64,000 bases of DNA from Candidatus Merdiplasma excrementigallinarum (GTDB lineage: Bacteria > Bacillota > Clostridia > Lachnospirales > Lachnospiraceae): positions 1-64,000 of the forward strand of contig DVOS01000022.1 of assembly GCA_018713435.1 (NCBI GenBank), given 5' to 3'. The position numbers were made by a program, and so were the translations under genes. Each line of letters begins with the position of its first letter. Position 1 is the stretch's first letter. Under the pieces are notes generated by a model. It ran no database searches. It was not told where the DNA came from and saw only the letters and a program-made list of their open reading frames with translations. Of the stretch, positions 1-7,653 are shown one piece after another.

Positions 1-57
1 CATAAGGATCAGCAGAAACCCTTTTATTCTTTTCTTCTTTCTTTTCCCGTCTGCCAT
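1..57 (-). CDS. N-terminus of an unidentified membrane or secreted protein (cut by window edge)
   Basis: Only the first 19 codons are present. They read MADGKRKKKRIKGFLLILM: a very basic stretch followed by the start of a hydrophobic segment, as in a signal peptide or signal anchor. The ATG is preceded by AAGGAG with a 9-base gap, and a sigma-A-type promoter lies upstream at 104-132, so this is a real gene start and a transcription unit separate from the operon ending at 245. Too little is visible to name a family. Confidence 0.6.
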   Translation of the reverse strand, partial: MADGKRKKKRIKGFLLILM

Positions 58-103
58 TCTCCCCAACTCCTTCAGGTCGCTCTTACACTGTCTTCTTACC
101 TAT

Positions 104-132
104 ACTATAAAAGTTTTTCCGGAAATTTACAA
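104..132 (-). promoter_or_regulatory. Sigma-A-type promoter for the gene at 1-57
   Basis: On the minus strand, TTGTAA (132-127) and TATAGT (109-104) are separated by exactly 17 bases. The predicted transcript starts near 97 and reaches the ATG at 57 after about 40 bases. This is inferred from consensus match only. Confidence 0.55.
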
Positions 133-220
133 GGATATAATTCTTAAGGTTTTATAATTCCCGGAAAATCATGGGAGCTGTCTTAAGAGCATACCACAGG
201 ATGCTGCCCAAGGCAACAGG

Positions 221-245
221 AAAAACGGCTTTTTTTACCGTTTTT
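221..245 (-). terminator. Rho-independent terminator ending the transport operon
   Basis: On the minus strand AAAAACGG and CCGTTTTT form an 8-bp stem around a 9-base A-rich loop, starting at the stop codon of the gene at 245-1243. It separates that operon from the gene at 1-57. The A- and T-rich arms would let it work in both directions. Confidence 0.65.
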
Positions 246-1243
246 TATTTTTTCAGGCTGCCCGCCGGCCTCAGAGAAGCCGCTCCCAGAACAGCCGCCG
301 CCAGGCTGCACAGCAAGGAGCGAAGCAGGTTCCAGACGGCAGTAAGCTGAGCTTCCCCCAGGGGCGCGGAAAAAAGCAGCAGCAGATTTTTCTTCTGCCG
401 CTCCCACCAGTCCCCCCAGAACGCAAAATCAGACCACCGGGAGGGGATCATATCTTTGGGGATCTCCAGGCGGCAAAACAGAAACCATAAAAACAGAAGT
501 CCCGCCGCTGCCGTCAGGAAAAAGAGCAGTCTTCTTCCCGGAGCGGAGCCGGCTCTTTTGGCGGCGCGAAACGCCAGTCTGCAGAAAGAACATACAAACA
601 GAAAAGGCAGAAGCAACAGCATATTTTCCGCCGCCGCCCACAGAAATCCAAAATCCGCCGTCTGTCCGTCAAGGCCGTGGCGCAGCAGAAACTGCTGTCC
701 CACGCTGTCTGCCGCCTCCTCTCCCGCCTTTTCCAGCACCGCTCCCAGAAGCAGGGAGCCGTCCTCCTCCCTTGCCATTCTCACCACAGTCCGCCGGACG
801 CTCCCAAAAGTGCCAAGCACCGGACAGGCCGCTCCCTGATACCACAGGGTCTGGCCTCCCGCCGACCTGCTGCCAAAAAGTTCCTCTGCCGTTTTTTCAT
901 CCACCAGGCAGCCCTCCTGCCGCCAGGCCAGCAGACTGCCGCCCGGTATCAGAAGCCCGGGATTTCCCGTGCAGACCACCATCCCTGCCCGGACGCTTTT
1001 CCCCGTCTCCTGACAGGATACGGTCACATCCTGTTTTTCGCCCCAGAAGCACAGGGACACCCCTTCTTCCTGTTCCGCCTCCAGCCTGCAGATCTCTTCG
1101 CCTGTTTTTTTGTCCAGCCAGGTTTCCGTCAGAAATACGACAGCCCGGCCTGCCGGCTCTTTGGCCTGCCCGCACCAGCCTGCCGCCAGAAAAAGAAGGA
1201 CAAGGGACGCCCCAAACAAAAGCATTCTCCACAGTATTCTCAT
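245..1243 (-). CDS. Small MacB-type ABC permease (periplasmic-core-domain-like), no ATPase
   Basis: A 332-residue protein with one N-terminal membrane segment (about residues 7-25), an extracytoplasmic domain (about 28-195) and three hydrophobic C-terminal segments (about 205-225, 238-260, 300-322). This one-plus-three arrangement is the topology of MacB/FtsX-type permeases. Within the extracytoplasmic part, an ELFGSRSAGGQTLWYQG stretch resembles the MacB periplasmic core. GGAGG stands 8 bases before the ATG. It is the last gene of the operon that starts at 7411 and follows the HlyD-like adaptor, the usual MacA/MacB pairing. MacB normally carries a nucleotide-binding domain; none is here. The family call is from topology and one motif, so it is moderately uncertain. 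Confidence 0.5.
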   Translation of the reverse strand: MRILWRMLLFGASLVLLFLAAGWCGQAKEPAGRAVVFLTETWLDKKTGEEICRLEAEQEEGVSLCFWGEKQDVTVSCQETGKSVRAGMVVCTGNPGLLIPGGSLLAWRQEGCLVDEKTAEELFGSRSAGGQTLWYQGAACPVLGTFGSVRRTVVRMAREEDGSLLLGAVLEKAGEEAADSVGQQFLLRHGLDGQTADFGFLWAAAENMLLLLPFLFVCSFCRLAFRAAKRAGSAPGRRLLFFLTAAAGLLFLWFLFCRLEIPKDMIPSRWSDFAFWGDWWERQKKNLLLLFSAPLGEAQLTAVWNLLRSLLCSLAAAVLGAASLRPAGSLKK

Positions 1244-1288
1244 TTCCCATTCCTCCTCTTTCCCCGGGCCGCCCTGCCGTCTGGCCTT

Positions 1289-3385
1289 TTATGAAGCCAG
1301 CCGTACCCTGCTGCCGTCATCCACGCTTTTATCCGAACTGACGATGACCTCTTCCTGGCTGCCCACCGCGCCTTCTGCCAGAGCCGCAAAGGATTCATTC
1401 TGCTCCAGAACTGTCACGCTTACTTTTCTGGCTCTGGTCTCGGTTCCCATAATGGTATCGATCTCATCCAGCACCAGCACATAGGGAAGATTTTTTTCGT
1501 CCAGATAGAGGGCGGACAGAGGCACGCAGATGGGATAGACTTCTGATTTTTTTGTAAAGTCCAGGGCAGCTGCCGCCCCAAGCTCCAGCGTATCCTCCGG
1601 AAGCTGTACGGTTACGGTGTAAACTCCCTCTTTTTCTTCATCCGCCCGCACTGCGGATACCGGCAGTTCCTCAAAGCTTTCTCTGCCTGTGTTTGCCGTC
1701 AGCGTCACCAGATCGCCTGCGCCTATGTATTTCTCCTGCTCCCGGGTAATCTCCCCCACAAACCTGTACCCTTTGGAAAGATCCGCCAGAAGAACCGCCG
1801 TAGTTTCCGCCGTCATCCCTCCTGTCTGGATATAGATCCCGGTCACCAGTCCGTCCGCCGGCGCGCAGACCCTCCCCTGATTTTCCAGGAGCGTCTCCAG
1901 CTTCTCAAGCTGCAGCTCCATCTGCTCATAGGTTATCTCATTCACCCGGTCCGAGCTGTTGGAAGCCTGGGGGATACCGGCTGCAGCCACCGCCCGTCCG
2001 GAGGTGACCGCCGCCTCATTGGCCGCGATGGAAGCGTCCACATAAGCATCCCGGGCTGCCTGCAGCGCGTCAAGCAGCCCCTGCTCCGTCTGCGCCTCCG
2101 CCGCGCTCTCTGCCGCCAGGCGTTCCTGCTGGTAGCGGGCCAGCGCCTCACAAGCCCGGTTCTTTTCCTCCAGAGCCGCGGCCGCCGCGTTCTGGGCTGC
2201 CTCCAGTCTTTCTCGGTAGCCGTCCCGGACCGACTGCTCCAGTCTGTTCAGTTCCTCCTCCGTGGGAGGGGCGCCGGAAACGGTTTCTCCTTCTGTCTGT
2301 TCTGTTTCAGGAAGCGCCGGGTTTTCCGTCCAAGGCTCCTCCTGTATCTCCGGCTCCCAAACCGTTTCCCCTGTTTCCTGCAGAATCGGCTCCTCCTCCA
2401 GAAGAATATCCGGATCGTACTCCTCCGGCGCCGCATCGGACAGATTTCCGGGGCTCTCTTCCTCTAAGAGACTATCCTGCGTCTCTGCCGGGCCGGTCTC
2501 ACTCTTCTCCGTTTCCGGCTGAGAGCTGGTTTCCGGCTGAGGCTGGGTTTCCGGCTGGGAGCCAGCCGCCGGCTGAGGCTGGGTTTCCGGCTGGGAACTG
2601 GCCGCCGGCTGAGGCTGGGTCTCTGCCTGGAAGCTGGCCGCCGGCTGAGGCGCTTCCTCCAAAAGCAAATCCTCTGCCCCTGTCAGAACCGTCTGCCGGC
2701 TCTCCAGAGAAGCCGTTCCTCCCTGTGCCGCCTGAAGAGCCTGGTACACCGCGTTCTCTATCTGCCACTTCAGAGAATCCAGTTCCTGCACAGCATCCAC
2801 ATAAGCCTGGGTCTTTTCCTCCAGATCTGCCTCCAGGGCTGCCTCCACCGTATCGTCCCCCTCTTCCCTGCCGCTGTTTTTCCGAAATTCCTTCAGCTCC
2901 TCCCGGGCCTGGTTCAGATTCCTCGCGGCCCTGGACAGAGCCACCCCTGCCCGATTTGTATTCAGGGAATAATTCTCCGATGCCTGAGCCTGCTCATTGG
3001 CTTTCTGCTGCCGGCTTACGTCTTTCTGGCTTTTGGCGTCCTCCACGTTCAGCTGCTGTTTCTCCATCTCCTGCTTCTGGTTTAAAATCTTCTCCTCCAG
3101 CATAGTAAGATCCAGGGTAAACAAAAGATCCCCTCTGCTCACCCGGTCCCCTTCCCCCACCTCAATGGAAGCCACCCGCAGATTGGGCTCCGTGGTCACC
3201 GCCAGCTCCTGGTTCTGTTCCACCTTCCCTGTGGTTTTTACCTGATGGGAAATGACCATGCTGGAGGGACGTCCGGTATGCACCAGAGCCGTTCCTTCCT
3301 GATAGGCGGCTCTGGACAGTATGGTAAAACAGATCATCAGGCCGAAAAACACAGCCGTGATCCGCATCAGTCCTTTTCTTTTCAA
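1289..3385 (-). CDS. HlyD/MacA-family membrane-fusion (efflux adaptor) protein with an expanded hairpin
   Basis: This is an adaptor protein of about 698 residues. A single N-terminal membrane anchor (about 5-25) is followed by a barrel/lipoyl half with VGEGDRVSRGDLLFTLD. A long helical hairpin rich in Gln, Glu and Ala runs from about 90 to 475, and the second lipoyl half contains VCAPADGLVTGIYIQTGG. The barrel domain follows. The usual family length is 350-450; the excess is a Gln/Pro/Glu/Ala low-complexity insert in the hairpin, built on a 36-base repeat (2516-2660). The start chosen is TTG at 3385, because AAAGGAG sits 8 bases upstream and the longer reading overlaps the upstream permease. 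It begins 5 bases after that gene's stop, so translation is probably coupled. It would bridge a cytoplasmic-membrane transporter, probably the permease at 245-1243, to the outside. Confidence 0.8.
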   Translation of the reverse strand: MKRKGLMRITAVFFGLMICFTILSRAAYQEGTALVHTGRPSSMVISHQVKTTGKVEQNQELAVTTEPNLRVASIEVGEGDRVSRGDLLFTLDLTMLEEKILNQKQEMEKQQLNVEDAKSQKDVSRQQKANEQAQASENYSLNTNRAGVALSRAARNLNQAREELKEFRKNSGREEGDDTVEAALEADLEEKTQAYVDAVQELDSLKWQIENAVYQALQAAQGGTASLESRQTVLTGAEDLLLEEAPQPAASFQAETQPQPAASSQPETQPQPAAGSQPETQPQPETSSQPETEKSETGPAETQDSLLEEESPGNLSDAAPEEYDPDILLEEEPILQETGETVWEPEIQEEPWTENPALPETEQTEGETVSGAPPTEEELNRLEQSVRDGYRERLEAAQNAAAAALEEKNRACEALARYQQERLAAESAAEAQTEQGLLDALQAARDAYVDASIAANEAAVTSGRAVAAAGIPQASNSSDRVNEITYEQMELQLEKLETLLENQGRVCAPADGLVTGIYIQTGGMTAETTAVLLADLSKGYRFVGEITREQEKYIGAGDLVTLTANTGRESFEELPVSAVRADEEKEGVYTVTVQLPEDTLELGAAAALDFTKKSEVYPICVPLSALYLDEKNLPYVLVLDEIDTIMGTETRARKVSVTVLEQNESFAALAEGAVGSQEEVIVSSDKSVDDGSRVRLAS
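2516..2660 (-). repeat. 36-bp coding tandem repeat in the HlyD-like gene
   Basis: About four imperfect copies of a 36-base unit encode 12-residue blocks of the type AASSQPETQPQP. Copies differ by a few bases (AASF, AASS, AAGS, ETSS). The tract lies in the middle of the predicted helical hairpin and would be prone to slippage in 12-residue steps without breaking the frame. Confidence 0.75.
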
Positions 3386-3390
3386 TCGTA

Positions 3391-4239
3391 TCACTCCTTT
3401 ACCGCCGCGGCGGCTATTCCCTGTTCCAGATAGTCCTGCCCCAAAAAGAACAGCAGCAGAGCCGGAATCAGCATCATCCCGGCAGCCGCGAACCCCACAC
3501 CCGCATCCCCAAGGCCAATCTCCGGCAAAAACAGGGACAAAGGCCACAAAGACCTGGTTTTTAAAAAGGTCATGGGCTGTTCAATCATATTCCAGGAATC
3601 CAGAAAATTCAGCATCATGGAAGACATGATCCCCGGCATCCCCAGGGGAAGGCCCATCTTCAAAAAAGTCTGCACATGGCCTGCTCCGTCTATCCGGGCC
3701 GCCTCCAGAACCGCCTCCGGTATGGACTCAAAAAAGCGGTACATCAGAAATACCGGATAGGTGGAAAAAACCGCCGGAAGAATCACCGCCCAATGGGTAT
3801 CCAGCAGCTTCAGCCCATCCAGCACCAGGTATTCCGGAAACATCAGCACCTGAAAGGGCATCAGCATCAGTACTGCGCACAGCGTCAGCACCAGCCTCCT
3901 GCCCGGGAACGCGTACCTGGCAATTCCCCAGGCCGCCGGCACCCCAAACAGTGCCTGACCAGCCAGGACACAGGCCGTGATTTTAATGGAATTCCAGAAC
4001 ATGGCAAAAAACTGGGGAGAGTCCAGCAGCAGTTCCACCAGGGAACGGAGAGTGGGAGCCAGCGGCAGCAGCCGCCATTTCGCCATACCGCTCCCCCCTC
4101 CCAGCACAGGCGCCAGATATTCTTCCAGCTCCCACTGGGAGGTAATCGCCCCCGTCACTGCAAAACAGACAGGAAAAAGAACTGCCGCCGCCAAAATCCC
4201 CAGCAGCAGCCCAATTCCCAGCCGCCCGATTTTCGCCAT
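3391..4239 (-). CDS. MalG-type carbohydrate ABC transporter permease
   Basis: A 282-residue membrane protein with six hydrophobic segments. It carries the EAA loop of binding-protein-dependent permeases (EAARIDGAGHVQTFLKMGLP, about residues 175-194), which contacts the ATPase. The length and the position of the loop match the MalG/CUT1 class. The ribosome binding site GGGGGAAGGAAG precedes the ATG. It lies 12 bases after the MalF-type permease and 5 bases before the HlyD-like gene. No ATPase gene is present in the operon, so a shared MsmK-type ATPase elsewhere is likely; that is an inference from other Firmicutes. Confidence 0.85.
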   Translation of the reverse strand: MAKIGRLGIGLLLGILAAAVLFPVCFAVTGAITSQWELEEYLAPVLGGGSGMAKWRLLPLAPTLRSLVELLLDSPQFFAMFWNSIKITACVLAGQALFGVPAAWGIARYAFPGRRLVLTLCAVLMLMPFQVLMFPEYLVLDGLKLLDTHWAVILPAVFSTYPVFLMYRFFESIPEAVLEAARIDGAGHVQTFLKMGLPLGMPGIMSSMMLNFLDSWNMIEQPMTFLKTRSLWPLSLFLPEIGLGDAGVGFAAAGMMLIPALLLFFLGQDYLEQGIAAAAVKE

Positions 4240-4251
4240 CTTCCTTCCCCC

Positions 4252-5112
4252 TTACTGTCCGGGCCGCTCCTCCCGGTCCCAGGCTCTCTTTAACAGTAAA
4301 ATCAGCCCAAACACTACCGCGGAGGTAAGTACGGAGCCCGCCGCGATTTTATCAAAGGCCAACTCCCTGAACCAGTTATTGTAGAGATGCTGCAGCAGGT
4401 ACATGCTCTGCTGCGGGTAATCCCCCGCCACCAGCCAGGCCTCCCGGAACACCTTAAAAGAATTCAGGAAAGAAAGGACGGATATGGTGTAGAGAGAGGG
4501 CAGCAGATTGGGCAGCGTGATTTTCGTAAAACATTTCCACTCTCCCGCCCCATCCACCCGAGCCGCCTCATAGATTTCCCGGGGGATTCCTGCCAGGCCC
4601 GCCATCCACAGCACCATATCGTACCCCAGGTTTTTCCAGAGATAACTGAGCACCAGCACCCAGAAGGCCGCCCCGGTGGTCATCCAGCCCACCTTCTCTC
4701 CTCCCATCCCCTCCAGCAGTCCGTTCAGCAGCCCGTTGGAATGAAACAGCGTCTTCCACACCAGCACCACAGAAGCTGCCGGCACCGCCACCGGCAGCAG
4801 AAAAGCGCTTTTTAGCAGCTTTCCTGCCTGCTTCATCCGCTGCAGCAGCACTGCCAGCAGCAGAGAACAGACAACCAACAGCGGAATACACACCGCCGTA
4901 AATTTCAGAGTATTGGCTGCCGCCAGCCTGAAGGCCGTATTGCCCAGCACCTCCCTATAATTTTTCAGTCCCATCCACTGGGAGGTAACCGCGCTCTGGA
5001 AGGAGCGGCGTATCACCTCCGCCATAGGCAGCAGGGCAAAGCAGCATACTCCTGCCAGATCCGGCAGTACAAACCAAAGCCCCGCCAGCTGCCCCTTTCT
5101 TTTCTTTCTCAT
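4252..5112 (-). CDS. MalF-type carbohydrate ABC transporter permease
   Basis: A 286-residue permease with about six membrane segments and an EAA loop (EAARVDGAGEWKCFTKITLP, about residues 190-209). It lacks the extra N-terminal segments of enteric MalF, as is common in Gram-positive CUT1 systems. It follows the solute-binding protein by 19 bases and pairs with the MalG-type permease. The ribosome binding site (AGGGG, 2 bases before ATG) is poor, so its translation may depend on coupling to the upstream gene. Confidence 0.85.
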   Translation of the reverse strand: MRKKRKGQLAGLWFVLPDLAGVCCFALLPMAEVIRRSFQSAVTSQWMGLKNYREVLGNTAFRLAAANTLKFTAVCIPLLVVCSLLLAVLLQRMKQAGKLLKSAFLLPVAVPAASVVLVWKTLFHSNGLLNGLLEGMGGEKVGWMTTGAAFWVLVLSYLWKNLGYDMVLWMAGLAGIPREIYEAARVDGAGEWKCFTKITLPNLLPSLYTISVLSFLNSFKVFREAWLVAGDYPQQSMYLLQHLYNNWFRELAFDKIAAGSVLTSAVVFGLILLLKRAWDREERPGQ

Positions 5113-5131
5113 AACCCCTGCTTTCGGACCG

Positions 5132-7411
5132 CTACTCCGCCAAATACAGATTCAGGGCCTGCATAATGGCATTCACCGCTTCATCCGGACTCATTTCTCC
5201 GCTCAGGCACCGTTTTGTATAATCCAGCACCGTATCTTTCATCACCCGGTTCGTATCCCCGCAGACAGTCAGCCCCTTTACCAGTTCCTCCAGAGCTTCC
5301 TGCTCTTCCTGGCTGGGCCAGTAGTAGAACAGTTCCGTGGTTTCGCCGGTCTGGTTATTGCTGGAAAAAACACTGTAGCTTCCATCTTCATAAATGGGTG
5401 TGGCAAGTTCCTCCCCGAAAACCCGGGCATTCACGCTGAATCCTTCCCTCCAGGAAGTCTGATTTCCTTCGGCGGACAGCAGGTAGGCCACAAAGTCCTC
5501 CGCCCTCTCCCGCTCCCTGGCGGTATTTAAGATACCCGAAACGGAAAGGGGTTCAAACACGTTTGTCTCCTCTCCTGCCAGGGCCTGCAGACCCGTATTG
5601 CCGGTAACCCGGTTTATGGAAGTAAGGGAAGAGTAGCCTGACATGTTGTAGAGAGCCCCCGTAAATACCCGACAGCTTCCATCCACCAGGGACAGACTGG
5701 CCGCCTCCACATCATCGATGCCGGTGGCTTCCGCCCCCAGCTGCCAAATGACTTCCAGGGCTTCCTGATCCTCCGGACTGGCCGCGGACAGATAATTGTC
5801 ATAAATTTCTTTGATCCCATAGACAAACCGGGCCAGTTTTTCCTGATCGATGGTGCCGTCCTCCTTCTCCCATCCCCCCGCGTAGACAGGGTACAGGGTA
5901 TCTGCCAGATTCAGCGCGCTCCAGGGAATAAAAGAATCCTGGTTCCGGGCCAGAGCAGCCAGATCTTCCAGGCTTCCACCGGAACTGATCAGCTCTGTAT
6001 CCCCCACGATAACCGGAATGGCAAACCGGGTGGGAACCGCGTAGATCCCATCCTCCCGCTGATAAGCCAGGGCAATATTTTCCAGAAGCCCCTGGGACTT
6101 GGCGGCATTTTCCACAATTTCCGTCAGATCCGCCAGTATCCCCTGTTCCTCGTAGGTTTCCACCGAGATGCCGTCCAGTATCAGCACATCCGGTCCGTTT
6201 CCCGCCAGTATATCTGTATTCAGGGTCCGCAGGGCGTCCGATACTGTCACGGCCTCCTCCCCGCTCATCCCAATCTGATAGTTTACATACGTATCCGGAT
6301 ATTCCTTCTGAAACTGGCTGATCACCTGGCGCAGCCCCTCGTCCTCCTCCAGGGAATAAACCGTCAGTTCCCGCTCCGGCGTGGAGGGCACATCCGGGTC
6401 AAACCCATACTGCAGCAGTTCAGTCTGTCCGCTTCCTGTCAGGCAGAGCAGATAGAAAGTCTGATCCGCCACAGCCAGGTTCTGGAAAAGCCGGTTCGGT
6501 TCGGACATGGTATTTAAATCCCCGTCCACCACCTGCTCCACCGCCGCGCCGTCCGCCAGATGGGCAAAAATTCCTTTCTCTGTACAGTAATATATCCTGC
6601 CCTCTTCATCGGCAGTGATCACAATGGGATAGCCGGTGGATGTCAGTAAGTGATAGCTGGCTCCATTTCGGAACAATTCTTCCTCCCAGGCTTCATCACG
6701 TGCCAGGGGTTCCCCGGTTTTTTCGTCATACCGCAGAAGCTGGGAATCAACTGTCAAAAGCACTACTTCCGTTCCCGCTCCGCTGATAATTTCCCCGTTG
6801 TTCTCCGTCAGCTGAGCCGTCACCTCCCCGGTGGCGGGATCCAGCAGCACCGCGCCTCCTCCATAGCAGATACCGGCCAGATTCCCGTCATTTGTAAAAC
6901 TCAGCTGATTGGGAATCTGACTGCCATTTTCCTCCACATTTCCCAGATCGGTTGTCTGTACATTCCCCTGACTGTCAACAGCGCTGAACCGATACTCCAT
7001 GGCTCCCATATCGGATCCGGCTTCTGTCATTTTAAAGCTTACCACGGCAGCGCTGCCGTCCGGCGCCAGAGCCGCCGCCACAAGGTACTCTTCCTCCTGG
7101 GGCAGTTCTGCTGTCTGCTGCCAGGTTGCGCCTCCGTCACTGCTGTCCCAGATGCCAATCCCGCTGCTGTTTTCCTCCCCATAAATCTTTCCCAGAATCC
7201 TGATGCCGCCATTTTCCAGCAGCGTCATCCCGGAAGCCACCAGCCCCTCCGGCAGCGCCAGCTTCGTCTCCACATAGCGGCCCATGGCCGTTCCCTCCAC
7301 AACCTGGGATTCTTCCCCCCATACCGTCATCATCACGCCGGTAAGAGCCATACAGGCTGCCGCTGCCGCAGCGGTCAGCCTCTTTATCCATTTTTTTGTA
7401 TTTCCCTTCAT
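5132..7411 (-). CDS. Secreted beta-propeller/solute-binding protein fusion
   Basis: A 759-residue exported protein. A basic N-terminus and Ala-rich hydrophobic core (about 8-32) form a signal peptide with no lipobox cysteine. Residues about 40-340 are a series of short beta-rich repeats with sialidase/propeller character (WDSSDGGATWQQ, then similar strands). Residues about 345-759 have the family-1 extracellular solute-binding fold (ELTVYSLEEDEGLRQVISQF near its start; NILAGNGPDVLILDG-like middle). Typical solute-binding proteins are 400-450 residues, so the propeller is an addition. It is first in an operon with two permeases, the expected partner order. How it stays at the membrane without a lipid anchor is unclear; an uncleaved signal anchor is possible. 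The ligand is unknown. Confidence 0.75.
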   Translation of the reverse strand: MKGNTKKWIKRLTAAAAAACMALTGVMMTVWGEESQVVEGTAMGRYVETKLALPEGLVASGMTLLENGGIRILGKIYGEENSSGIGIWDSSDGGATWQQTAELPQEEEYLVAAALAPDGSAAVVSFKMTEAGSDMGAMEYRFSAVDSQGNVQTTDLGNVEENGSQIPNQLSFTNDGNLAGICYGGGAVLLDPATGEVTAQLTENNGEIISGAGTEVVLLTVDSQLLRYDEKTGEPLARDEAWEEELFRNGASYHLLTSTGYPIVITADEEGRIYYCTEKGIFAHLADGAAVEQVVDGDLNTMSEPNRLFQNLAVADQTFYLLCLTGSGQTELLQYGFDPDVPSTPERELTVYSLEEDEGLRQVISQFQKEYPDTYVNYQIGMSGEEAVTVSDALRTLNTDILAGNGPDVLILDGISVETYEEQGILADLTEIVENAAKSQGLLENIALAYQREDGIYAVPTRFAIPVIVGDTELISSGGSLEDLAALARNQDSFIPWSALNLADTLYPVYAGGWEKEDGTIDQEKLARFVYGIKEIYDNYLSAASPEDQEALEVIWQLGAEATGIDDVEAASLSLVDGSCRVFTGALYNMSGYSSLTSINRVTGNTGLQALAGEETNVFEPLSVSGILNTARERERAEDFVAYLLSAEGNQTSWREGFSVNARVFGEELATPIYEDGSYSVFSSNNQTGETTELFYYWPSQEEQEALEELVKGLTVCGDTNRVMKDTVLDYTKRCLSGEMSPDEAVNAIMQALNLYLAE

Positions 7412-7457
7412 AAACCAAACCTCCTCCCGTTTTCTGCCCCCAGTCTATCAGGGGATT

Positions 7458-7496
7458 CTCTAAAAAATCTCTAACAAGTCTCTAATTTGTCTCTAA
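7458..7496 (-). promoter_or_regulatory. Four CTCTAA direct repeats at an 11-bp period: probable response-regulator operator
   Basis: CTCTAA occurs at 7458, 7469, 7480 and 7491, each exactly 11 bases apart (TTAGAG when read with the operon). Direct repeats one helical turn apart are the usual binding pattern of OmpR/PhoB-type regulators, and such a gene lies at 7654-8331. The last half-site is about 10 bases before a possible -10 (TAGACT, 7447-7442) with no good -35, as expected of an activated promoter. Two related sites face the other way at 7587-7592 (TTACAG) and 7598-7603 (TTAGAG), suggesting control of the regulator gene too. Confidence 0.7.
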
Positions 7497-7505
7497 TGTC
7501 TGGCA

Positions 7506-7561
7506 TCGGTGTACAGCGGACAATACGCCTTAGCCCTGTGAATTTGCCCCTTGTACACCGA
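7506..7561. repeat. 10-bp inverted repeat in the divergent intergenic region
   Basis: TCGGTGTACA (7506-7515) and TGTACACCGA (7552-7561) are perfect inverted repeats with a 36-base spacer, sitting between the two sets of regulator sites. The right-hand part, 7543-7566, reappears with 22 of 24 bases identical at 23774-23797, inside another gene. It could be a decayed dispersed repeat or a looping operator. Confidence 0.5.
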
Positions 7562-7653
7562 CGCTAGTATCATACTATATAAAAAATTACAGATTATTTA
7601 GAGATTCCTGTGATAAAATATTTTTATAATGAACAAACAGGAGATTTTGAAAC

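Noticed and set aside
3386..3547. Longer start for the HlyD-like gene giving 752 residues.
   Set aside because: The extra 54 residues overlap the upstream permease gene, are of Gly/Cys/Arg-rich shadow composition, and have no ribosome binding site; TTG at 3385 has AAAGGAG.
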